From: DASUPK01 sp963724665
GTDB taxonomy: Bacteria > Actinomycetota > Thermoleophilia > Solirubrobacterales > 70-9
Assembly (NCBI GenBank): GCA_963724665.1
Contig: CAVRVH010000007.1
Span: 186,001-250,000, forward strand
DNA: 64,000 nucleotides
Reading direction: 5' to 3'
The position numbers and the translations under genes were made by a program. The notes under the pieces were generated by a model. The model did not search any database and was not told the DNA's origin. It saw nothing but the letters and a program-made list of their open reading frames with translations. Numbering within the stretch: the first letter of the stretch is position 1; the number at the start of each line of letters is the position of its first letter. Below are positions 52,358-59,652 of this stretch, piece by piece.

Positions 52358-53378
52358 GATCGCGCTGCTGCCCGGCGACGGGATCGGGCCCGAACTGGCA
52401 GGAGCCGCGGTTCTGGCGCTGGAGGCCCTGGGCGACTTCGAGATCGCGGAGCACGCGATCGGCGGCGCGTCGATCGACGAATTCGGGATGGCGCTCACCG
52501 ACGAAACGCTGGAAGCCTGCCGCGAGTCCGACGCGGTCCTGCTCTGCGCGGTCGGCGGCCCCAAGTGGGACACGACCGACCCTGACAAGCCCCGGCCCGA
52601 GCAGGGCCTGCTGGGACTGCGAAAGGGGCTCGGGCTGTTCGCCAACCTGAGGCCCGTCAAGCCCAGCGAGGCTCTGCTCGACGCCAGCCCTTTGCGCCGC
52701 GATCGGATCGAGGGCACCGACCTGCTGGTGGTCCGCGAGCTCACCGGCGGCATCTACTTCGGCGATTCGGGCCGCGACGGCGATCGCGCCCACGACGACT
52801 GCGCCTATACCGTCGAGGAGATCGAGCGGATCGCCCGGGTCGGCTTCGAGGCGGCCGGCGAGCGCCGGGGGCGGCTCACTTCGGTGGACAAGGCGAACGT
52901 GATGGAAACCTCGCGACTGTGGCGGGAAACGGTCACGAAGCTCGCGCCCGAGTACAAGGAGATCGAGCTCGACCATCTGCTGGTCGACAACGCCGCCATG
53001 CAACTGGTCTCCCGGCCCGCGGACTTCGACGTGATCGTCACGGAGAACCTCTTCGGCGACATCCTCAGCGATGAGGCGGCGATGCTCACCGGCTCGCTCG
53101 GGATGCTTCCATCGGCGAGCCTCGGCGAGGACGGGCCCGGCCTCTACGAGCCGGTCCACGGCTCGGCCCCGGACATCGCCGGGACCGGCAAGGCGAACCC
53201 GCTCGCGACGCTGCTCTCGGTGGCGATGATGCTCAAGTACGGGCTGGGGATGCACGAGGAGGCGGCGAGCATCGATGCGGCGGTTGATTCCGCGCTGGCC
53301 AAGGGCCTCCGGACGCCTGACCTGGGCGGCGAGAACACGACGGACGAGATGACAGACGCCGTTCTTCAATCCCTGTAG
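52350..53378 (+). CDS. leuB: 3-Isopropylmalate dehydrogenase
   Basis: LeuB oxidises and decarboxylates 3-isopropylmalate with NAD. RIALLPGDGIGPELAGAAVL is the start; LRKGLGLFANLRPVKPSEAL, VRELTGGIYFG and DKANVMETSRLWRETV are family motifs. The metal site is in FGDILSDEAAMLTGSLG, and GSAPDIAGTGKANP is the NAD end. 342 residues. GTG at 52350 overlaps the methyltransferase end. All leu genes for leucine are thus in this window (A, B, C, D). Confidence 0.95.
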   Translation: MPRIALLPGDGIGPELAGAAVLALEALGDFEIAEHAIGGASIDEFGMALTDETLEACRESDAVLLCAVGGPKWDTTDPDKPRPEQGLLGLRKGLGLFANLRPVKPSEALLDASPLRRDRIEGTDLLVVRELTGGIYFGDSGRDGDRAHDDCAYTVEEIERIARVGFEAAGERRGRLTSVDKANVMETSRLWRETVTKLAPEYKEIELDHLLVDNAAMQLVSRPADFDVIVTENLFGDILSDEAAMLTGSLGMLPSASLGEDGPGLYEPVHGSAPDIAGTGKANPLATLLSVAMMLKYGLGMHEEAASIDAAVDSALAKGLRTPDLGGENTTDEMTDAVLQSL

Positions 53379-53392
53379 CCCGATTCATCGTT

Positions 53393-53398
53393 CATACT
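53393..53398 (+). promoter_or_regulatory. -10 box of ilvE
   Basis: CATACT is 8 nt before the ilvE GTG in the 28-bp gap after leuB. Confidence 0.35.
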
Positions 53399-53406
53399 GA
53401 TCGACC

Positions 53407-54408
53407 GTGGAGAAGGCTGAGCTCATCTGGAAGAACGGCGAGTTCGTCCCCTGGGACGAGGCCAACGTGCACGTGCTTACGCACGGGCTGCACTACGGCA
53501 CTGGCGTCTTCGAGGGGATCCGCTGCTACGACACCGAGATCGGGCCGGCGATCTTTCGCCACCAGGACCATCTCGATCGCCTCGCGAAATCCGCGGAGCT
53601 CTACTACATCCAGCTCGAGTACTCGCTCGACGAGATCCGCGAGGCGACCAAGGAGCTGATCCGCCGCAACGGGTTGCGCAGCTGCTACATCCGCCCGCTC
53701 GCCTTCCGCGGCTATGGCGAGATGGGCCTCTACGCGCAGAGCGCGCCTGTGGACGTGATCGTCGCCGTCTGGCCCTGGGGCGCCTATCTCGGCGAGGAGG
53801 GCAAGCAGAAGGGCATTCGCGCCAAGGTCTCATCCTGGCGCCGAATCTCGCCTGCAGGACTGATCCCGCACGCGAAGGCGTCGGGCCAGTACCTCAACTC
53901 GATCCTCGCCAAGACCGAGAGCGCCAATGCCGGCTACGACGAGGCGATCCTGCTCGACGAGCGAGGCTTCGTCTGCGAGGGGTCCGGCGAGAACATCTAC
54001 CTCGTCCGCGAGGGCGAGATCGTCACTCCGGGCCACACGTCTTCGATCCTCGACGGGATCAACCGCAAGTCCGTGATCCAGCTGGCCCGCGACCTCGGCT
54101 ACACGGTGGTCGAGCGGGACATCGCGCGCGCCGAGCTCTACGTGGCCGAGGAGGTCTTCCTCACCGGCACGGCGGCCGAGCTCGTGCCCGTCCGCGAGAT
54201 CGACGACCACGACATCGGCGAGCCGGGGGAGATCACCCGCGTGATCCAGGCAAAGTTCGACGACGCTCTGCACGGGCGGCTCGAGGAATACCGCGAGTGG
54301 CTCGACCCGGTGGGTGAGCCGACCGGCAAGGCTCCCCCCGAACCGACGGCTGCAGAGGTGGACGCCGAAGAAGTCGGCGAACCCGCCTCCGGTACCCTGG
54401 GTTCCTGA
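53407..54408 (+). CDS. ilvE: Branched-chain amino acid aminotransferase
   Basis: IlvE makes the last step to Leu, Val and Ile with pyridoxal phosphate (fold type IV). It begins LIWKNGEFVPWDEANVHVLT and HGLHYGTGVFEGIRCYD. The PLP lysine is in GLIPHAKASGQYLNS. FVCEGSGENIYLVREG and EVFLTGTAAELVPVREID complete the class IV signature. The 333-residue length is about 20 longer than usual because of a Glu/Pro-rich tail (about 300-333). GTG start. Its stop overlaps a short ORF in front of cimA (TGATG). Confidence 0.94.
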   Translation: MEKAELIWKNGEFVPWDEANVHVLTHGLHYGTGVFEGIRCYDTEIGPAIFRHQDHLDRLAKSAELYYIQLEYSLDEIREATKELIRRNGLRSCYIRPLAFRGYGEMGLYAQSAPVDVIVAVWPWGAYLGEEGKQKGIRAKVSSWRRISPAGLIPHAKASGQYLNSILAKTESANAGYDEAILLDERGFVCEGSGENIYLVREGEIVTPGHTSSILDGINRKSVIQLARDLGYTVVERDIARAELYVAEEVFLTGTAAELVPVREIDDHDIGEPGEITRVIQAKFDDALHGRLEEYREWLDPVGEPTGKAPPEPTAAEVDAEEVGEPASGTLGS

Positions 54409-54445
54409 TGCTGCACCGCTTCACAGGGCGAATTACGCAGGCCGC

Positions 54446-54461
54446 GACCGCTTAAGCGGTC
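54446..54461. promoter_or_regulatory. Perfect 16-bp palindrome before cimA
   Basis: GACCGCTTAAGCGGTC is a perfect inverted repeat 57 nt before the cimA ATG. It is a candidate operator or RNA hairpin. A further hairpin, ACCCC/GGGGT (54474-54487), follows. Confidence 0.45.
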
Positions 54462-54517
54462 CCGGTCCGCACGACCCCGTTCAGGGGTTCCACGTTCCCC
54501 CTCGAAGAAAGGCAGCG

Positions 54518-56120
54518 ATGCGACAGGTACTCCTCTACGACACGACTCTCCGGGATGGCATGCAGGGACAGGGCATGTCCCTCTCGGCGCAGGAGAAGGT
54601 CAGGGTCGTCACCAAGCTCGACGAGCTCGGCGTCCACTTCATCGAGGCGGGATTTCCCGGCTCCAACCCCAAGGAGCTCGAGCTCTTCGAGATGCTCGCC
54701 GAGATCGAGCTCCGGCAGGCCTGCGGTCTGCGCCTTTGGGATGACCCGGCGGCGCGACACGGCGGCGGCGGAGGACGAGGCCCTGCGCCTGCTCGCCGGC
54801 GGCTTCGCGCCGGTCGTCACCCTGGTTGGCAAGACCTGGGGCCTCCACCTCGAGAAGGTCACCAAGGTGAGCCGCGAGGAGAACCTGGCGATGATCGGCG
54901 ACTCGGTCGCATACCTGACCGAAGCGGGCAAGCGTGTGATCTACGACGCCGAGCACTTCTTCGACGGCTACCGCGACGACGCCGGTTACGCCCTGGAGTG
55001 CCTGAAGGCGGCCGCCGACGCCGGCGCGGAGAACGTGACGCTCTGCGACACCAACGGCTCGAGCCTGCCGTTCCAGGTTGCTGGGGCGACGAAGGCGATG
55101 GTCGATGCCCTCGATGTGGCCGTGGGGATTCACACGCACAACGATCTGGAGTGCGCCGTCGCCAACTCACTCGCCGCGGTCGAGGAGGGCGCAAGCCTCG
55201 TGCAGGGAACGATGAACGGCATCGGCGAGCGCACCGGCAACGCCAACCTGACCTCGATCCTCCCGGACCTGCAGCTCAAGATGGGATACAGCTGCGTGGA
55301 GGAGCCGCAGCTCTCACGCCTGACCGGCATCGCCCACTTCATCGATGAGCTCCTCAACATCACCCCGGATCCCGACCAGCCCTTCGTGGGTCGCAACGCC
55401 TTCGCGCACAAGGGCGGCATGCACGTGGCAGGGGTCAGCGCCGACGCGCGCACCTTCGAGCACATGGACCCGGCCGAGGTCGGCAACGAGCGGGAGATGG
55501 TCGTCTCGGAGCTCTCGGGCAAGGGGACCGTCATCTCGCGGGCGGAGCGCTCGGGCATCCCGCTCGACGACGAGCAGGCGGCCAAGGCGCTGCGCACCCT
55601 GAAGGAGCGAGAGCACCGCGGGTACCACTACGAGGCCGCCGACGCGTCCTTCGAGCTGCTGCTGCGCAAGGAGACCGACGAGTACGAGCCGCTCTTCCGG
55701 CTCGAGGGCTTCCGCGTCCTCGTCGAGAAGCGCGAGGACGGCAAGGTCGTCACCGAGGCCACGATCAAGGTCTGGGTCGATGGCGAGCGCTACCTGCGGA
55801 CCGCCGAAGGGAACGGCCCCGTCAACGCGCTCGACAAGGCGCTCCGCGGCGCGATCATCGACCGCCACCCTCACCTGGCCGACATCGAGCTCACCAACTA
55901 CAAGGTCCGCATCCTCGACGAGCATCACGGCACCGGCGCCGTGACTCGCGTCCTGCTTGATTCGTCAGACGGCGAACGCGAGTGGGGCTCGATCGGCGTC
56001 TCGGAGAACATCATCGAGGCGTCGTGGGAGGCTCTGGTCGACTCGCTCGAATACGCGTTCCAGCCCCGTCAAGAGAGCAACCCTCCGAGTGAACGAACAA
56101 ATCCCGCTCGCACGACCTGA
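54518..56120 (+). CDS. cimA: (R)-citramalate synthase, frameshifted
   Basis: CimA joins pyruvate and acetyl-CoA to citramalate, a threonine-independent route to isoleucine. The start is VLLYDTTLRDGMQGQGMSLS, then LGVHFIEAGFPGSNPKELEL. Near 54720-54724 one extra base shifts the frame; the second frame resumes VCAFGMTRRRDTAAAEDEAL and runs to the end. AVGIHTHNDLECAVANSLA holds the metal His pair, and GIGERTGNANLTSILPDLQL follows. Corrected length about 533 residues, typical of the CimA branch rather than LeuA. The ATG at 54518 has GAAAGG upstream. Its end overlaps the next gene by 32 nt. Confidence 0.9.
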
Positions 56121-57246
56121 GCTCGGCCCCCGCGAGGAGGAGCTGCTGCTGGAGGTCGTTCGCTCCGGCTCGCTCTCGCTTGGTCCGAAGCTGGAACAGT
56201 TCGAAACCGACTTCTCCGACTGGATCGGCGGTCAGGTCTACGCCGTCGCAGTCTCGAGCGGCACCGCCGCGCTCCATCTCGGCGTTCGCGCAAAGGGCTG
56301 GTCCGAGGGAGACGAGGTCGTCACCAGCCCCCTCAGCTTCGTCGCCTCCACCAACTGCCTGCTCTATGAGGGAGCGAAGCCGGTCTTCGCGGACATCGAC
56401 CCGGTGACCTTCAACCTGGACCCCGAGAAGGCGGCCGAGGCAGTGGGGGAGAAGACCGCGGGGCTCCTGCCGGTCCACATCTTCGGCTACCCCGCCGATC
56501 TGCCGCAGTTCTCCAAGATCGCGAAGGAGCATGACCTCGGCATGCTCGAGGACGCCTGCCAGGCCCTCGGCGCCACCGACACCACCGGGGCGAGGATCGG
56601 CACCGACGGCAACCTCGCCACGTTCGCGTTCTATGCGAACAAGCAGATGACGACTGGGGAGGGCGGCATTCTCGTCACACCCGACCGAGAGGTGGCCGAG
56701 AGCGTCCGGAGCGAGCGCAACCAGGGCCGTGCACCCGATATGGATCAGGTGGAGCACGACCGCCTCGGCTTCAACTACCGGCTCACCGATCTGCACGCCG
56801 CGATCGGCATCGCGCAACTCGAGCGGGTCGACGAGATGCTGAACGCGCGCGACAACGTTGCGGCGCTCTATCGCGAGCGGCTCACGCAGCTCGGCGCCGA
56901 GCCCGCCGGCGAGCACGACAACCACGACATCGTGCTGCCCTGCGAGAACCGCGGCGACGAGCGTCGCAGCTGGTTCGTCTTCGTGATCCAGCTGCCTGAG
57001 GGGACCGACCGCGATGCCGTGATCAAGTCGCTCGCCTCGAACGGGATCGCGTCCAAGGCATATCTCCCGTGCATCCATCTGCTGCCGCCCTATCGCGAGC
57101 GCTTCGGCTACACGGGTGGCGAGTTCCCGATCGCCGAACGGGTCGCCGAACGATCCCTGGCCCTCCCGTTCTTCACATCGATGACCGAATCGCAGGTCGA
57201 GCAGGTCTGCACGGCGCTCGGCGAAGCGCTCGGAATCCAGCCCTAG
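56089..57246 (+). CDS. DegT/DnrJ/EryC1 family aminotransferase
   Basis: A 385-residue PLP enzyme of the sugar aminotransferase family. It begins IPLARPELGPREEELLLEVV and VAVSSGTAALHLGVRAKGWS. TSPLSFVASTNCLLYEGAKP and LPVHIFGYPADLPQ are characteristic. The PLP lysine is Lys185 in FYANKQMTTGEGGILVTPD. Members aminate keto-sugars of nucleotide sugars, yet it lies between cimA and argH with no sugar genes beside it. GTG at 56089 overlaps the cimA end by 32 bases. The substrate is unknown. Confidence 0.85.
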   Translation: MNEQIPLARPELGPREEELLLEVVRSGSLSLGPKLEQFETDFSDWIGGQVYAVAVSSGTAALHLGVRAKGWSEGDEVVTSPLSFVASTNCLLYEGAKPVFADIDPVTFNLDPEKAAEAVGEKTAGLLPVHIFGYPADLPQFSKIAKEHDLGMLEDACQALGATDTTGARIGTDGNLATFAFYANKQMTTGEGGILVTPDREVAESVRSERNQGRAPDMDQVEHDRLGFNYRLTDLHAAIGIAQLERVDEMLNARDNVAALYRERLTQLGAEPAGEHDNHDIVLPCENRGDERRSWFVFVIQLPEGTDRDAVIKSLASNGIASKAYLPCIHLLPPYRERFGYTGGEFPIAERVAERSLALPFFTSMTESQVEQVCTALGEALGIQP

Positions 57247-57249
57247 ACT
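57244..57249 (+). promoter_or_regulatory. -10 box of argH
   Basis: TAGACT is 9 nt before the argH ATG, and its TAG is the stop of the DegT gene. Confidence 0.4.
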
Positions 57250-57258
57250 CAGCTCACC

Positions 57259-58629
57259 ATGGGTCGCTTCGGCGAAGAGCAGGATCCGCTGTTCAAACGG
57301 ATCAACTCCTCGATTTCGTTCGACTGGCGCCTCGCGTCTTTCGACGTCGAGCAGTCGAAGGCGCACGCGCGCGCCCTCGCCAAGCTCGGAGTGCTCGACG
57401 AGGCCGAGCTCGGGGAGATCTCCAAGGGGCTCGACGAGGTCGGTGCGGAGCTCGATGCGGGCTCCTTCGAGTTCCGTGAGGACGACGAGGACATCCACAT
57501 GGCGATCGAGCGCAGGCTCACTGAGCTGATCGGGCCGCTGGGCGGCAAGCTCCATACGGCCCGCTCGCGCAATGACCAGGTCGCGACCGACCTGTCGCTG
57601 CTGGTCCGGGCTCACGCCGCACGCGCGATCGCGTTGCTGGAGACCCTGATGGAGACGTTCGTCGCGCAGGCGGAGGCGCATCGCGACTGGGCGGCGCCCT
57701 CGTATACCCATCTCCAGCGCGCCCAGCCCGTCTATCTGGGTCATCACCTGCTCGCCTACTTCTGGATGTTCCAGCGCGATTCCCGCCGGTTCTTCCGCGT
57801 TGCGGAGGCGACCACGGAAATGCCCGCGGGATCGGGCGCGCTGGCCGGACTCAACTGGGACATCGACCGCGACGCCCTCGCCGAAGACCTCGGCTTCGAG
57901 CGGCCATATGCGAACTCAATCGACGCAGTCTCGAATCGGGACTTCGCACTCGACTACCTCTCGGCGGCGTCGATCTGCGCCATGCACCTCTCCCGCCTCG
58001 GCTCGGAGATCGTGCTGTGGTCGAGCCAGGAGTTCGGCTTCTGCGAGCTGCCCGACTCGTTTGCGTCGGGCTCGAGCATCATGCCCCAGAAGAAGAACCC
58101 CGACGCCGCAGAGCTTCTGCGGGGCAAGGCTCCGCGCATCGCCGCCTCGTTCCACAGCCTGCTCGGCACGATGCACGCCCTGCCCTTGGCCTACAGCAAG
58201 GACCTCCAGGAGGACAAGGAGCCCCTCTTCGACGCGATCGACAACCTCGAGCTCTGCCTCGCCGCGGCGACCGGAATGCTCGGCGGGATCAGCTTCAACC
58301 GCGAGCGGCTCGCCGCGGCGGCGGGGGACGAGATGCTGGCCGCCACCGACCTCGCCGACGCCCTCGTCCAGGAGGGGGTCCCGTTCCGCGAGGCGCACAG
58401 CCTCGTCGGCGGGCTGGTCAGGGCCGCCGTCGAATCCGGCAAGCCGCTCGCGGAGCTTGCCGACACGGCGCTCGACGGCGTTCCCGATGATGCGAAGAAG
58501 GCCGTCCACCGCGCCCTCGAGTCCGGCCAGACCATCGAGTCGAAGGTCTCGCTGGGTGGCACAGCCTCCGGCCCGCTGGCCGATCAGATCGATCGGGCGC
58601 GCGAGGCGCTCAACGCCCTGCGCGCGTGA
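57259..58629 (+). CDS. argH: Argininosuccinate lyase
   Basis: ArgH cleaves argininosuccinate to arginine and fumarate. The 456-residue product has the fumarase/aspartase signature SSIMPQKKNPDAAELLRGKA. HTARSRNDQVATDLSLLVRA and APSYTHLQRAQPVYLGHHL hold the catalytic residues, including the His. It begins WRLASFDVEQSKAHARALAK. No other arg genes lie in the window. The mpg gene overlaps its stop. Confidence 0.95.
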   Translation: MGRFGEEQDPLFKRINSSISFDWRLASFDVEQSKAHARALAKLGVLDEAELGEISKGLDEVGAELDAGSFEFREDDEDIHMAIERRLTELIGPLGGKLHTARSRNDQVATDLSLLVRAHAARAIALLETLMETFVAQAEAHRDWAAPSYTHLQRAQPVYLGHHLLAYFWMFQRDSRRFFRVAEATTEMPAGSGALAGLNWDIDRDALAEDLGFERPYANSIDAVSNRDFALDYLSAASICAMHLSRLGSEIVLWSSQEFGFCELPDSFASGSSIMPQKKNPDAAELLRGKAPRIAASFHSLLGTMHALPLAYSKDLQEDKEPLFDAIDNLELCLAAATGMLGGISFNRERLAAAAGDEMLAATDLADALVQEGVPFREAHSLVGGLVRAAVESGKPLAELADTALDGVPDDAKKAVHRALESGQTIESKVSLGGTASGPLADQIDRAREALNALRA

Positions 58630-59219
58630 ACCGGGGCTTCTTCGACCGCTCCGTGCACGAGGTGGCGCGCGAGCTGATCGGCTGCGAGCTCCGGGTGGGC
58701 GAGACCGCCGGCCTGATCGTCGAAACGGAGGCCTACGAGGAGAGCGACCCCGCCTGCCACGCGTACGTCGGCAGGACGGCTCGCAACGAGGTCCTCTTCG
58801 GACCGCCGGGGCACGCTTACGTCTACCTCTCCTACGGGATCCACAGCCTGCTCAATTTCGTGACCGAGCCCGGGGGAAGGGCCTCGGCCGTCTTGATCCG
58901 CGCACTGGAGCCGACGGAGGGCATCGAGGTGATGCGCGAGCGCCGCGGCCGCGATCAGATCGAGCAGCTCTGCTCCGGGCCCGGCAAGCTCTCCGAGGCA
59001 CTCGGCGTCGGCCTCTCGCTGAACGGGTCGGACCTCTTCCAGCCGCCGTTCGAGATTTCGGAAGCCGACCGGGCTGTCTCCAATGGGATCACGGCTTCGC
59101 CCCGGATCGGGATCACGAAGGCCGCAGAGTTGCCCTGGCGCTATTCCGTCGCGGGCAGCCGGTTCGTGTCACGCCCCTGGCCGGCGTCGAGCTCAGGCGC
59201 GGTCGGCCAAGCCGCCTAG
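58626..59219 (+). CDS. mpg: 3-Methyladenine DNA glycosylase (Mpg/AAG type)
   Basis: This enzyme removes alkylated bases from DNA. The 197-residue product has LIGCELRVGETAGLIVETEA followed by YEESDPACHAYVGRTARNE, the AAG signature with the active Glu. GHAYVYLSYGIHSLLNFVTE and GPGKLSEALGVGLSLNGSDL are family motifs. ITASPRIGITKAAELPWRYS and FVSRPWPAS lie at the end. The GTG at 58626 overlaps the argH stop by four bases, so it is probably in the same operon. Confidence 0.93.
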   Translation: MNRGFFDRSVHEVARELIGCELRVGETAGLIVETEAYEESDPACHAYVGRTARNEVLFGPPGHAYVYLSYGIHSLLNFVTEPGGRASAVLIRALEPTEGIEVMRERRGRDQIEQLCSGPGKLSEALGVGLSLNGSDLFQPPFEISEADRAVSNGITASPRIGITKAAELPWRYSVAGSRFVSRPWPASSSGAVGQAA

Positions 59220-59227
59220 AAGCGGTC

Positions 59228-59635
59228 CTACTCCGACAGTCCGGCAGCTTCGAGGGCTTCTTGTGGATCGAGGTAGGTCCTGATCCGAATCGCCCTGCCG
59301 TTCTTCATGTCGGTGACCGTGCCGAAGGCCATCTCGGTCACCGCCCCGCTGTGCTTGCCTCGCGTGCGGATCCGGCCGGTACCCACGACTCGATCACCCA
59401 GGTCCTGGATCTCCGAGTAGTCGAGGTGAATCTCGGCTAGAGCCTCATCGACCTCAACCAGCATCTCACGGACGCCGTCGTGTCCCCGACTTACGGTCGC
59501 CGCGCCCCCGAATGGAATCAGAAGCGCCGAATACCACTCCACCTCCGGGTCGAGCGTCTTCAACAGCCCATCGACATCTCGCCGGTTATACGCCTCGGTC
59601 CCGCGTTTGAACAACTCGATGTTCTCCTCGGACAT
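59228..59635 (-). CDS. SnoaL-like (NTF2-fold) protein
   Basis: A 135-residue protein starting MSEENIELFKRGTEAYNRRD, then VDGLLKTLDPEVEWYSALLI and GHDGVREMLVEVDEALAEIH. It ends LDPQEALEAAGLSE. The fold is the SnoaL/NTF2 barrel; the ligand is unknown. It is a paralogue of the frame-broken protein at 4615. The frame is open upstream into the penicillin-binding protein only because that gene is frameshifted at its 3' end; the ATG at 59635 and the family's usual MSEEN start are strong evidence for a separate gene. Confidence 0.8.
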   Translation of the reverse strand: MSEENIELFKRGTEAYNRRDVDGLLKTLDPEVEWYSALLIPFGGAATVSRGHDGVREMLVEVDEALAEIHLDYSEIQDLGDRVVGTGRIRTRGKHSGAVTEMAFGTVTDMKNGRAIRIRTYLDPQEALEAAGLSE

Positions 59636-59652
59636 CGCCTGCGCAGTAGCGC

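Noticed and set aside
54408..54455. Isoleucine leader peptide for cimA
   Set aside because: The 15-codon ORF has only one Ile and three Thr codons and no codon run. Only the palindrome is worth noting.
54518..56120. Programmed frameshift in cimA
   Set aside because: There is no slippery heptamer with a following stem-loop at 54720. Similar one-base breaks occur in unrelated genes, so a consensus error is simpler.
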